Assembly (NCBI GenBank): GCA_028714315.1
Contig: JAQTMN010000005.1
Span: 1 to 64,000 of the forward strand
Length of the DNA stretch: 64,000 nucleotides
Source of the DNA: Sulfuricella sp.
Lineage (GTDB): Bacteria; Pseudomonadota; Gammaproteobacteria; Burkholderiales; Sulfuricellaceae
Reading direction: 5' to 3'
The notes beneath the pieces are model-generated. The model ran no database searches. It had not been told where the DNA came from and saw only the letters and a list, made by a program, of their open reading frames with translations. Positions 1 through 7,323 of the stretch are shown here, in pieces. The number at the start of each line of letters is the position of its first letter. Position 1 is the first letter of the stretch. The position numbers were made by a program, and so were the translations under genes.

Positions 1-1092
1 GACCCGCCGCGCGCCGAGGCCGTTGCGGCGGTCAGGGCCTGCCACGCGGCGGGCATCGCGGTGAAAATGATCACCGGCGACCACGCCGACACCGCTGCCG
101 CCATCGCCGCCCAGCTCGGCCTGGAGACCAGCGCGCAGCCGCTCACCGGGAGGCAGCTGGCGGCGATGTCCGACGCCGAACTGCGCGCGGCGGCGGAGGG
201 CGCCACGGTGTTCGCCCGCGTCGAGCCCGAGCAAAAGCTGCGTCTGGTCGAAGCCTTGCAGGCCGGGGGCCACGTCGTCGCGATGACCGGTGATGGCGTC
301 AACGACGCGCCCGCCCTGAAACAGGCGGATATCGGCATCGCGATGGGTCTGAACGGCACCGAAGTGGCCAAGGAGGCCGCCGCCATGCTGCTCACCGACG
401 ACAACTTCGCCTCGATCGAGGCGGCGGTGGAAGAAGGCCGCGGCGTGTTCGACAACCTGGTAAAGTTCATCACCTGGACGCTGCCGACCAATTTCGGCGA
501 AGGCTTCGTCATTCTCGCCGCAATCGTTCTGGGTACCACCCTGCCGATCACGCCGCTGCAAATCCTCTGGATCAACATGACCACCGCCGTACTGCTTGGC
601 CTGATGCTGGCGTTCGAACCGATCGGCCCGGACGTCATGCGCCGCCCGCCGCGCCCACCCGCCGCGCCGATCCTGACTGCGGCGCTGATGCAGCGCGTCC
701 TCCTGGTCGGCGCGCTGCTGCTGGGCGGGGCGTTCGGCCTCTTCATGCGCGAACTGGCAAGCGGCGAAAGCCTGGAGCAAGCCCGCACCGTGGCGGTCAA
801 CGTGTTTGTCATGGGTGAGCTGTTTTACCTGTTCAACTGCCGCTCGACGACGGATTCGCCCTTCCACGCCAGCTTCTTCTCCAATGCCTGGCTGTGGAGC
901 GGCGTGTTTTTGACGATCGCTCTGCAACTCTTCTTTACCTACGCCCCGCCGATGAACCGCCTGTTCGCCAGCGCGCCGATCGGCCTGGACGAGTGGATGG
1001 AAATCGTGGCGGTCGGGCTGGCGATCTTTTTCGTCATCGAGACAGAGAAAGCTTGGCGGCGCGGCCGGAAGAAAGGCCGTTTTTCTGGTTAA
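1..1092 (+). CDS. P-type cation-transporting ATPase, C-terminal part (5' end outside window)
   Basis: The frame is open from base 1, so the gene begins upstream; about 363 codons are visible. The fragment opens in the P domain with the KMITGDH motif and then has the hinge motif TGDGVNDAPALKQADIGIAMG-type sequence near fragment residue 97, which binds Mg and ATP phosphate. After that come at least four to six hydrophobic segments matching the C-terminal transmembrane domain of type II P-ATPases, including a NM-TTAVLLGLMLAFEP stretch. The family pumps Ca, Mg or Na/K across the inner membrane using ATP; the ion cannot be told from this part. The stop lies 9 bases before the downstream TatD-family gene, so they may be cotranscribed. 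Confidence 0.93.
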   Translation, partial: DPPRAEAVAAVRACHAAGIAVKMITGDHADTAAAIAAQLGLETSAQPLTGRQLAAMSDAELRAAAEGATVFARVEPEQKLRLVEALQAGGHVVAMTGDGVNDAPALKQADIGIAMGLNGTEVAKEAAAMLLTDDNFASIEAAVEEGRGVFDNLVKFITWTLPTNFGEGFVILAAIVLGTTLPITPLQILWINMTTAVLLGLMLAFEPIGPDVMRRPPRPPAAPILTAALMQRVLLVGALLLGGAFGLFMRELASGESLEQARTVAVNVFVMGELFYLFNCRSTTDSPFHASFFSNAWLWSGVFLTIALQLFFTYAPPMNRLFASAPIGLDEWMEIVAVGLAIFFVIETEKAWRRGRKKGRFSG

Positions 1093-1101
1093 AATGGAAC
1101 C

Positions 1102-1866
1102 ATGCTGATCGACACCCACTGCCATCTCGATGCCGCCGAATTCGACGCCGACCGCGACGCTGTGGCCGCGCGCGCTCGAGCCGCCGGGGTTGAAGCGGTG
1201 GTGGTACCGGGCGTCGAACGCGCCGGGTTTGCGGCGGTGCTGGCGGTGTGCCAAAGCTATCCCGGCTATGCCCCGGCACTGGGCATCCATCCGCTATATG
1301 TGGACCGGGCCGACCCCGCCGACCTGGACGCGCTGCGCGCCGCCATCGTCCTCCATCGCCCCGTCGCCATCGGCGAAATCGGCCTGGATTTCTTCGTGCC
1401 GGGCTACGACCGCGAGCGCCAGGAATTCTATTTTGCCGAACAGCTGAAAATCGCCCGAGAATTCGATCTGCCGGTGCTGCTGCACATCCGCCGCGCGCAG
1501 GATTCGGTGCTCAAATTTCTGCGCCGGTTCAAGGCGGCGGGCGGCATCGCCCACGCTTTCAACGGCAGCCGCCAGCAGGCGGAGGAATTCATCAAGCTGG
1601 GCTTCAAGCTCGGCTTCGGCGGCGCCATGACCTGGCCGCGCGCGACCCGGCTGCGCGAGCTGGCGGCCAGCCTGCCGCTGGAATCCATCGTACTGGAAAC
1701 CGACGCGCCCGACATGCCGCCGGTGTTCGTCGGCAAGGGACGCAACAGCCCGGAATACCTGCCGCGCATCGCCGAGGTGCTGGCGGAATTGCGCGGCATC
1801 GGCCTGGACGACGTGGCTTCGGCCACCACGGCCAATGCGCGGACAGTATTGAAAGGCCTGGCATGA
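1102..1866 (+). CDS. TatD family metal-dependent hydrolase (YjjV-like)
   Basis: The 254-residue protein has the usual family length. It starts with the metal-binding THCHLD motif (residues 5-10), followed by IGEIGLDFF (catalytic Glu), HIRRA, the IAHAFNG histidine and LETDAPDMPP (catalytic Asp) near residue 200. TatD-type proteins are TIM-barrel, divalent-metal DNases or deoxyribonuclease-like phosphoesterases of the cytoplasm; the in vivo substrate of the YjjV subgroup is unclear. The gene follows the P-type ATPase by 9 bases and its TGA overlaps the ATG of the next gene (ATGA), which points to one operon. Confidence 0.93.
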   Translation: MLIDTHCHLDAAEFDADRDAVAARARAAGVEAVVVPGVERAGFAAVLAVCQSYPGYAPALGIHPLYVDRADPADLDALRAAIVLHRPVAIGEIGLDFFVPGYDRERQEFYFAEQLKIAREFDLPVLLHIRRAQDSVLKFLRRFKAAGGIAHAFNGSRQQAEEFIKLGFKLGFGGAMTWPRATRLRELAASLPLESIVLETDAPDMPPVFVGKGRNSPEYLPRIAEVLAELRGIGLDDVASATTANARTVLKGLA

Positions 1867-2765
1867 GGAACGACGACGTCCTGCGCATGGCCTGGCTGTC
1901 CATCGCCACCTCGCTGGCGACGCTCGCGCTCAAGTTCGGCGCGTGGTATCTCACCGGTTCGGTGAGCCTGTTTTCCGATGCCGCCGAATCGGTGGTCAAT
2001 CTTGTCGCCGGGCTGATCGCGCTGGCCGCGTTGACCGTCGCCTCCCGCCCCGCCGATGCCTCTCACGCCTACGGCCACGACAAGGCGGAATATTTTTCCA
2101 GCGGGGCGGAAGGCTCGTTGATCCTGGTGGCGGCGGCGTCGATCATTTACGCCGCGGTCGGACGCTTCCTCCACCCGGCCCCGCTGGAGCATCTTGGACC
2201 CGGCTTGGCAGTGTCGCTGGCGGCGGCGGGGCTCAATTTCGCCACCGCGCGGGCGATGCTCAAGGTGTCGCGGCACCATGACAGCATCACCCTGGAGGCT
2301 GATGCCAGGCATCTCCTGACCGATGTCTGGACATCGGTCGGCGTGGTGGCCGGACTGGCGGTGGTGATGTTCGCGCCGCCTACCTGGCAGATACTCGACC
2401 CGTTGATGGCGGTGGCGGTGGGACTCAACATCGTGTTCACCGGCATCGGCCTGCTGCGCCGCTCCTGGGCCGGCCTGATGGACGCCGCGCTGCCGCCGGA
2501 CGAGGTGGGCCGCATCGAACTGGAAATCGGCAAGCTGATGGCGCCGGGCACGTCGTTTCACGATCTGCGCACGCGCAAGTCAGGCCCGCGCCGGTTTATC
2601 GATTTTCACCTGCTGGTGCCAGGCGAAAGTACCGTGAACGAAGCCCACGCGCTGTGCGACCGGATCGAGGCGGCGCTGGCCGAGACCTTGCCGCAGGTCG
2701 CGGTGACGATTCATGTCGAACCGATAGAAACTCACTTAACGGACAGTCAACGCGATCCGCGGTAG
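1863..2765 (+). CDS. Cation diffusion facilitator (CDF) family metal transporter
   Basis: The 300-residue protein has the CDF layout of six membrane segments followed by a cytoplasmic domain of about 85 residues. TM2 carries LFSDAAESVVNL and TM5 carries HLLTDVWTSV, the positions of the metal site. The His-Asp pair in TM5 is intact, while TM2 has D-x3-S/E rather than the DxxxD of FieF, as in the less studied SDAxESxVN subgroup. The family exports Zn, Fe, Mn or similar divalent ions by proton antiport. I chose the ATG that overlaps the tatD-like stop; a longer upstream reading in the same frame is only the shadow of that gene. Metal specificity cannot be assigned. Confidence 0.92.
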   Translation: MRNDDVLRMAWLSIATSLATLALKFGAWYLTGSVSLFSDAAESVVNLVAGLIALAALTVASRPADASHAYGHDKAEYFSSGAEGSLILVAAASIIYAAVGRFLHPAPLEHLGPGLAVSLAAAGLNFATARAMLKVSRHHDSITLEADARHLLTDVWTSVGVVAGLAVVMFAPPTWQILDPLMAVAVGLNIVFTGIGLLRRSWAGLMDAALPPDEVGRIELEIGKLMAPGTSFHDLRTRKSGPRRFIDFHLLVPGESTVNEAHALCDRIEAALAETLPQVAVTIHVEPIETHLTDSQRDPR

Positions 2766-2770
2766 CCTGT

Positions 2771-2816
2771 GTGGGTCAGGCTTCAGCCTGACATGTACGG
2801 CTAAAGCCGTACCCAC
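2771..2816 (+). repeat. Intergenic palindromic repeat, GTGGGTCAGGCTTCAGCC family, copy 1
   Basis: Two short hairpins sit side by side: GTCAGGCTTCAGCCTGAC and TACGGCTAAAGCCGTA, and the ends GTGGG/CCCAC also pair. The same unit occurs at 56047-56089 and, with its second half decayed, at 13786-13835. It separates the CDF transporter from tcdA. Confidence 0.9.
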
Positions 2817-2844
2817 GACGGTTCAAGTCCACAACCATGCCAAT

Positions 2845-3594
2845 ATGACGGAGAGTAACTTGCTGCCTCAATTCGAACGCACCCACATCCTGATCGGCGA
2901 CGAGGGGCTTGCCCGGCTCGCCGGGAAACACGTCTTCGTCGCCGGCCTCGGCGGCGTCGGCTCCTACTGCGCCGAAGCGCTGGCGCGGGCAGGCGTCGGC
3001 CAGCTGACGCTGCTCGATCACGACGTGGTGGCCGCGTCCAACATCAACCGCCAGCTGCCGGCGCTGCTTTCCACCGTCGGCCAGCCCAAGGCCGAGCTGA
3101 TGGCGGCCCGCATCCGCGATATCCATCCCGAATGCCGGCTCACGGTCATCCGCCAGTTTCTCAACACCGAAAACGTCAACGACCTGGTGCCGGGAGACTG
3201 CGACTATGTGGTGGATGCGATCGACTCGCTGGCGTGCAAGGTTGCGCTGGTGGCGGAAAGCCTCAAGCGCGGGCTGAGAGTGGCGTCCAGCATGGGCGCC
3301 GGCAACCGCCTCGACCCGACCAAAATCAAGGTGGCCGACATCAGCAAGACCGAGATGTGTCCGCTGGCGCGGCAGATGAGGAAGCGCTTGCAGCGCCAGG
3401 GCGTGACCCGAGGCGTGCTGACCGTCTATTCCGACGAACAGCCCAGCGCCCCGCTGCCACCCCAGCCGGTTGACGGCGTCGGCCGTCCGCGCGCGGTCAA
3501 CGGCACCATCAGCTACATGCCGCCGCTGTTCGGTTTGATGCTGGCGGGAGTGGTGATCAGGAAATTGCTGGAGGCCGATGCCGCGGATGTTTGA
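2845..3594 (+). CDS. tcdA: tRNA threonylcarbamoyladenosine dehydratase TcdA
   Basis: The 249-residue protein is an E1/ThiF-fold enzyme. The nucleotide loop VAGLGGVGSYCAEALARAGVG lies at about residues 31-51, the adenylation residues in LLDHD and NINRQ follow, and DYVVDAIDS continues the Rossmann core. The C-terminal part with ISKTEMCPLARQMRKRL and the GTISYMPPLFG-like end is typical of TcdA (CsdL/YgdL). The enzyme uses ATP to cyclise t6A to ct6A at position 37 of ANN-decoding tRNAs. A CsdA-type partner is not present in this window. The gene stands alone after a repeat-filled spacer. Confidence 0.93.
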   Translation: MTESNLLPQFERTHILIGDEGLARLAGKHVFVAGLGGVGSYCAEALARAGVGQLTLLDHDVVAASNINRQLPALLSTVGQPKAELMAARIRDIHPECRLTVIRQFLNTENVNDLVPGDCDYVVDAIDSLACKVALVAESLKRGLRVASSMGAGNRLDPTKIKVADISKTEMCPLARQMRKRLQRQGVTRGVLTVYSDEQPSAPLPPQPVDGVGRPRAVNGTISYMPPLFGLMLAGVVIRKLLEADAADV

Positions 3595-3646
3595 ATGCCT
3601 GACGCCTTTGGCTTATGGAGCCATGACTATTGCGCTTTGCGCACCA

Positions 3647-3895
3647 TCAGGCAGCGTGCAGTTCCTCACGCAAAACCCGGCGCAACGCTTCGACCGTGAC
3701 TGGGGCGTTCTCGGGCATCACGGCGCTGCGGAGCGCTTCGTTTATGAGCGTTTGATAGCCCTTGCCGCTGGCCTCGGCGCGCACACGAAAAGCCGCCAGC
3801 ACATCATCGTCAAGGAAGATTGTAATGCGAGTCTTGGCCGCAGGCTCGATTACCGCGCCCCGCTTCGCCTCCGAGAAATCGTATTCAGTTTTCAT
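3647..3895 (-). CDS. brnA: BrnA family antitoxin (ribbon-helix-helix)
   Basis: The 82-residue protein has the BrnA layout. A short N-terminal part is followed by KTRITIFLDDDVLAAFRVRAEASGKGYQTLINEALR, a ribbon-helix-helix DNA-binding core, and an acidic-to-basic C-terminal tail. BrnA neutralises the BrnT ribonuclease and autorepresses the operon. It lies downstream of brnT, and the reconstructed brnT frame would end 11 bases inside it, the tight overlap normal for this module. Here the antitoxin is intact while the toxin is frameshifted. Confidence 0.87.
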   Translation of the reverse strand: MKTEYDFSEAKRGAVIEPAAKTRITIFLDDDVLAAFRVRAEASGKGYQTLINEALRSAVMPENAPVTVEALRRVLREELHAA

Positions 3896-4150
3896 ATGCC
3901 CTCCGTTCCGTCGCAGTCGCCCCGCGTGCTGAAATCAGGCGGGTAAAATCATCGCGAACAGTCCAACCACGGTCAACACCCGTCCCAACGCTCCCATGCC
4001 AACCGAAACAAACCGCGCCTCGCCTTCGGCATCGTCGTCCTCGATAGTCAATGCCATCGGGTCATATAGCACGGGTTCCGCCTCCGCAAACGAAACACCA
4101 TGCTTATTCAGGTTGGCGGCGGCTTTGGCCGGGTCGAATTCCACACCCAT
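3885..4150 (-). pseudogene. brnT: BrnT family toxin, frameshifted
   Basis: From the ATG at 4150 the frame gives MGVEFDPAKAAANLNKHGVSF-type BrnT sequence up to GRVLTVV, then runs out at a stop 11 codons later (71 residues). Moving to the next frame at about 3966-3970 restores WTVRDDFTRLISARGAT followed by ATERRAYEN and a stop at 3887-3885, overlapping the brnA start. That is the conserved BrnT C-terminus, which holds the catalytic Arg residues. One base has therefore been lost in the GTGGTT region. BrnT is an RNase; this copy should be inactive unless frameshifting occurs or the base is a sequencing error. Confidence 0.85.
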
Positions 4151-4167
4151 GAGTTAAGTATGTATAT

Positions 4168-4185
4168 TGTATGCATACATGTCAA
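4168..4185 (-). promoter_or_regulatory. brnTA promoter -35 and operator palindrome
   Basis: On the minus strand a perfect -35 hexamer TTGACA lies at 4185-4180. It is followed immediately by the perfect 12 bp palindrome TGTATGCATACA (4179-4168), with AT-rich sequence up to the brnT start at 4150. The palindrome position between -35 and -10 fits autorepression by the BrnA ribbon-helix-helix protein. The -10 is not a clear consensus match. Confidence 0.6.
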
Positions 4186-4198
4186 GGCAAACCGTTAA

Positions 4199-4420
4199 TT
4201 ACCGCCCCGCTTCTTCCGCGGCCTTGCCCCGATCCCGCCCGGCTTGCTCCAGCGTCTTCCCCACCTCCTTCGCCTTGTCCAGCGCCTCGCGTTGCGGCTC
4301 GAAAAGCTTGACCGCCGGCTTGTCCTGGTCGGTGTTCGGCACCGGCGGCTTATAGGGTTTTTGTTCGCAGGCGGCGAGCAGGGCGACGCTCGCCAGCATC
4401 AGGATCAAGGCTTTTTTCAT
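4199..4420 (-). CDS. Small putative lipoprotein
   Basis: The 73-residue product begins MKKALILMLASVALLAAC, a lipoprotein signal with lipobox LAAC and Cys at residue 18. The mature part is short, charged and rich in Lys, Glu and Ala (DKAKEVGKTLEQAGRDR), probably a single helix. I do not recognise a family. Its ATG overlaps the stop of the upstream PPOX-type gene (ATGA), so it is the last gene of the ubiX transcript. An outer- or inner-membrane-anchored envelope role is inferred only from the signal. Confidence 0.75.
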   Translation of the reverse strand: MKKALILMLASVALLAACEQKPYKPPVPNTDQDKPAVKLFEPQREALDKAKEVGKTLEQAGRDRGKAAEEAGR

Positions 4421-4971
4421 GATTGTTCCTCTTGGAATAATCCGGTCGGCAGGCCGTCGATGCTGACCTGGTTTTTTTCGCGCTGGTAGTCGCGCACGCC
4501 CGGCTCACCCTTCTTTTCCACCCAGCGCAGCAGCGCTTCGCGCTCTCCCCGGTATTCGTACAGGGGCACGCCGGCGCCGCAAGAGGTTTGCAGCGATTCG
4601 ACGTCGAGCAGGAATATCTGGCGGATGCCGGGGAAGCTGGGGAATTGCGCGGCCAGCGCGGCCCATTCGGACTGATCCGGCTTGATGCTGCGCCCTTGCC
4701 CGTACAGGCGCAGAATCAGGTGGTCGCCTTCGAAGGCGCAGAACATCAGGGTGACGCGGCCGTCGGCCAGGAGGTGGGCGGCGGTTTCGTTGCCGCTGCC
4801 GGTGAGGTCGAGCCAAGCGACGCGCTTGCCGTCGAGCACGCGCAGGCTGTCGAGGCCCTTGGGCGAGAGGTTGATGCGCCCGTCCGGCGCCGCGCTGGCG
4901 ACGAAAAAGACGTGCTGCCGCGCGATGAAGGCTTTGAGATTCTCGTCCAGCTCGGGATAGAACTTGGCCAT
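4417..4971 (-). CDS. Pyridoxamine 5'-phosphate oxidase-like FMN-binding protein
   Basis: The 184-residue protein starts MAKFYPELDENLKAFIARQHVFFVASA and continues with GRINLSPKGLDSLRVLDGKRVAWLDLTGSGNETAAHL and VTLMFCAFEG. This is the split-barrel flavin-binding fold of the PPOX superfamily (PF01243-like). Members bind FMN or F420 and reduce or oxidise small substrates, or bind haem; no substrate can be inferred. The ATG at 4971 overlaps the ubiX TAA by one base. An open frame that runs through ubiX in another phase up to 5610 is not coding and was not used as the start. Confidence 0.85.
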   Translation of the reverse strand: MAKFYPELDENLKAFIARQHVFFVASAAPDGRINLSPKGLDSLRVLDGKRVAWLDLTGSGNETAAHLLADGRVTLMFCAFEGDHLILRLYGQGRSIKPDQSEWAALAAQFPSFPGIRQIFLLDVESLQTSCGAGVPLYEYRGEREALLRWVEKKGEPGVRDYQREKNQVSIDGLPTGLFQEEQS

Positions 4972-5585
4972 TATTCGCCCTCCCCCCAGCGCGCCATCAG
5001 CCGATGCTCGACGCCGATATGGTCGAGGATGCGGGCGACGATGAAGTCCACCACTTCGTCCACGCTCTGCGGGTGATGGTAGAAGCCGGGGTTGGCGGGA
5101 AGGATGACGGCGCCGGCGCGCGCCAGCTTGAGCATATTTTCCAGGTGAATGGCCGAGAACGGAGTTTCGCGCGGCACGATCACGAGCTTGCGGTTTTCCT
5201 TCAGCATCACGTCGGCGGCGCGCTCGATCAGGTTGTCGGACAGGCCCGCCGCGATCGAGGCGAGCGTGCCCATGGTGCAGGGGCACACCACCATGGCGTC
5301 GGCCGGGTTGGTGCCGGAAGCGACCGGGGCGAACCATTCGTCGCGGCCGAATACCTTGAGCCGGTCCGGCGTCACGCCGTAGCGCTCGCACAGCATTTGC
5401 CGCGCTTCCTGCGGGCGGGCGGAGAGGATCAGCTCCATTTCCTGTTTCGCCACGACCTGCGCCGCTTGTGAATACAGCAGATAGACATTGGCGCCGCTGT
5501 CCAGCAGGCATTGCAGCAGACGCAGGCCATAAGGCATGCCGGAGGCGCCGGTCAGCGCCAGGGTGACGGTTTTTTGAGATTTCAT
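4971..5585 (-). CDS. ubiX: Flavin prenyltransferase UbiX
   Basis: The 204-residue protein begins MKSQKTVTLALTGASGMPYGLRLL, with the GASG FMN phosphate loop. It contains DEWFAPVASG, the MVVCPCTMGTLASIAAG motif and RETPFSAIHLENMLKLARAGAVILPANPGFY, all diagnostic of the UbiX/Pad1 family. The enzyme prenylates FMN with dimethylallyl phosphate to make the cofactor of the decarboxylase UbiD in ubiquinone synthesis. I took the internal ATG at 5585; an upstream ATG at 5621 would add 12 residues with no homology-like sequence. It is coupled to the PPOX-like gene by a one-base overlap. Confidence 0.95.
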   Translation of the reverse strand: MKSQKTVTLALTGASGMPYGLRLLQCLLDSGANVYLLYSQAAQVVAKQEMELILSARPQEARQMLCERYGVTPDRLKVFGRDEWFAPVASGTNPADAMVVCPCTMGTLASIAAGLSDNLIERAADVMLKENRKLVIVPRETPFSAIHLENMLKLARAGAVILPANPGFYHHPQSVDEVVDFIVARILDHIGVEHRLMARWGEGE

Positions 5586-5617
5586 GGTTCCGATTGTAAG
5601 CCAGGCGCACGCCGGGC

Positions 5618-6154
5618 TCAATGCGCCGGCGCGGCTTCGGGCGGGGCGGCCTCGGCCGGAGAAGGCGCGGGCGAGGCGGCGCCGGTTTCGGGCTGCGCCG
5701 GTTTCGCGGCCCTGGCCTTGGTTTCCGCCTCGGCCTGAGCCTTGATCCGGTTTTCCTCCTGCGCCTGCCTGACCAGCGGGCAGACGGACTTCTCGAACAC
5801 GTCGCCCAGGCTGTCCGGGATGATGGGCGCGGCTTCGCCTTCCTTGCTGGGAGCGTATTCGATCACTTCTCCGGCCGGGGTATAGAGCAGGTAGCTGACC
5901 AGCTTCAAGGTATGCTCGGCGCAGTTGATCCGTTCGCGGTAGAGGCCGCTGGCGATGAGCCGGTCGTTGAAGAATTGAGGCACCTTGAACACCACTTTTT
6001 TCCAGTAAGTGATCTCGTTGTCGTGGATGAACAGTTTGGAGCGGTCGTAAAAATACTGGCTCTGGTCAGCGGCGGTATGGATTTTCACCCAGTCCGCCGC
6101 GCCGGCCGGCATCGCGGCCAGGCAAGCCAGCAAGGACAGGATAGCGCGCTTCAT
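5618..6154 (-). CDS. Secreted surface-adhesin E-like protein
   Basis: The 178-residue product has a Sec signal peptide, MKRAILSLLACLAAMPAGAA, cleaved after about residue 21. The mature part WVKIHTAADQSQYFYDRSKL...WKKVVF resembles the adhesin E-like beta-sandwich domain found in small periplasmic or surface proteins. The last 45 residues are a low-complexity Ala/Pro/Glu tail. The start at 6154 is used because it makes a proper signal and overlaps the upstream gene's stop (ATGA). The longer in-frame extension to 6301 is antisense shadow of the transporter gene. Function is not established. Confidence 0.72.
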   Translation of the reverse strand: MKRAILSLLACLAAMPAGAADWVKIHTAADQSQYFYDRSKLFIHDNEITYWKKVVFKVPQFFNDRLIASGLYRERINCAEHTLKLVSYLLYTPAGEVIEYAPSKEGEAAPIIPDSLGDVFEKSVCPLVRQAQEENRIKAQAEAETKARAAKPAQPETGAASPAPSPAEAAPPEAAPAH

Positions 6155-6690
6155 GGCGGGGAAAGCACGGCGCACCCGGCCGGAGCTTGCTCGTCGGCCA
6201 GCAGCCGGGCGGTGATCAGCCCGTTCACGCTGCCGAACAGCAAGGCTGCGGCGGCGAAGACTGGGACAAGGTAAAGGATGCCGGCATGGGGGATGAGCCA
6301 CAGGTACACCACCGCCATCTGCCCGGCCACGTGGGCGAACGAGGCGGCAATGCTCATCGACACCGGGCCGAAGGCGGCTTTGGGCAGATGCCGCGCCAAT
6401 GCCAGCGCCGCCAGGCTGGCCGCCGCACCGGATGCGCTGAGGACGAACGACGGCGACAGGAAAGTGCCGAGCAAGAGGCTGCCGGCCACCACCCGGAGCA
6501 GCGACACCCAGATCGCGGCACGCATGCCGAAGCGCTCGAGCACCAGCAGGGTGATGATGTTGGCCAGCCCCGGCTTGATCCCCGGCAGCGGCGAAGGAAT
6601 CGCCGCCTCGACCAGCGACAGCCCGATGGCAAACGCCGCCAGGCGGGCGATGCGGTGATCTTCGGCGGTGGTCTGGATATGAATGTGCAC
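6151..6690 (-). CDS. Gx transporter family membrane protein (heptaprenyl diphosphate synthase component I-like)
   Basis: The 179-residue protein has five to six hydrophobic segments. It also has the sequence LVEAAIPSPLPGIKPGLANIITLLVLERFG, characteristic of the Hpre_diP_synt_I / Gx transporter family. Members look like small-molecule (ECF S-component-like) uptake proteins; the older name as a polyprenyl synthase subunit is probably wrong. The next upstream gene (6888-7280) encodes the NusG domain II protein that commonly accompanies this family, so they are likely to act as a pair. A repeat cluster of about 200 bp separates them. Confidence 0.82.
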   Translation of the reverse strand: MHIHIQTTAEDHRIARLAAFAIGLSLVEAAIPSPLPGIKPGLANIITLLVLERFGMRAAIWVSLLRVVAGSLLLGTFLSPSFVLSASGAAASLAALALARHLPKAAFGPVSMSIAASFAHVAGQMAVVYLWLIPHAGILYLVPVFAAAALLFGSVNGLITARLLADEQAPAGCAVLSPP

Positions 6691-6699
6691 TGTCGATGA

Positions 6700-6775
6700 A
6701 CCCCTAACCCTCTCCCCTAACCCTCTCCCGCAAGCGGGCGAGGGGGACGAAGTCTCGCTTCGCGAGTTTCACGCT
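6700..6775 (+). repeat. PLPQAGEG-type palindromic repeat, copy A
   Basis: This copy contains CCCTCTCCCGCAAGCGGGCGAGGG, a hairpin, followed by ACGAAGTCTCGCTTCGCGAG. Read on the plus strand it encodes SPNPLPQAGEGDEVSLREF. The same nucleotide element recurs at 26341-26406 and 59087-59151, and degenerate forms occur at 11600, 38773 and 61000. Here it sits between two minus-strand genes and is not part of a gene. Confidence 0.88.
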
Positions 6776-6780
6776 AAAAT

Positions 6781-6838
6781 TGTAGGTGCGAATTCATTCG
6801 CACAACCGAGCTCCCGTGCGAATGAATTCGCACCTACA
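6781..6838. repeat. Inverted repeat, GTAGGTGCGAATTCATTCGCAC family, copy 1
   Basis: Two perfect 23 bp arms (6781-6803 and 6816-6838) are separated by a 12-base loop. Each arm itself holds GAATTC and a nearly palindromic GCGAATTCATTCGC core. The same arm appears at 47740-47764, joined there to a related GTAGGGCCGAATTCATTCGGCC unit. Confidence 0.9.
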
Positions 6839-6887
6839 GGCCGGTTGCACCGCGTTGGCGTGGGCGAATCGCTCGCCAAATGCCCCG

Positions 6888-7280
6888 TTAATAACTCAGC
6901 GAATCATACAACTTCTTCGTCCCGGTCAGCTCAAGGCTGACTTGGTTGGGCAGGCACAGCGCGGCTTCCCCGGCTTTGGACAGCCAGCCTTGCTGGACGC
7001 AATACTGGCGTGGACTCGGATCTTGCGCCACGCGCGCGCGGCGGTCGCGGATTTCGATGCGGCTGGTACCGAGCGGACCGTGCGCCAGGAAGCTGCGGTT
7101 TTGCGTCAGGCTGAGTTCGGCCACCACCTTGCCGCCGGCGCGCACCACCGCCTTGTCGGCGGCGTGGCCCTGCCAGAGCGCGGCAAACAGCCAGGCGGTG
7201 GCCGCTGCGCCGCCGACCATCACCAGCCAATCGCCGGGCTTGATCAGTCCGAGCAATCCGTCGTTCCCGGTGGTCTTCAT
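6888..7280 (-). CDS. NusG domain II-containing membrane-anchored protein
   Basis: The 130-residue protein has an N-terminal membrane anchor (DWLVMVGGAAATAWLFAALW). A small beta domain follows, with VVRAGGKVVAELSLTQNRSF and, near the end, QGWLSKAGEAALCLPNQVSLEL, the typical NusG_II pattern. Such proteins are usually encoded beside a Gx transporter and, in many bacteria, near Rnf or ApbE flavin-transfer genes. No rnf or apbE gene is in this window. The gene follows rapZ by 43 bases, so it probably shares the hprK-rapZ transcript. Function is unknown. Confidence 0.8.
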   Translation of the reverse strand: MKTTGNDGLLGLIKPGDWLVMVGGAAATAWLFAALWQGHAADKAVVRAGGKVVAELSLTQNRSFLAHGPLGTSRIEIRDRRARVAQDPSPRQYCVQQGWLSKAGEAALCLPNQVSLELTGTKKLYDSLSY

Positions 7281-7323
7281 TTCGAAATTATAGGCTGCAC
7301 GCCACGCACCGCCGTGCGCGGCC

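Noticed and set aside
4417-5610. A 397-codon frame suggesting a fusion of ubiX with the PPOX-like gene
   Set aside because: The first half is an Arg/Pro-rich out-of-frame reading of ubiX; ubiX itself is intact in another frame and ends with a one-base overlap to the PPOX-like ATG.
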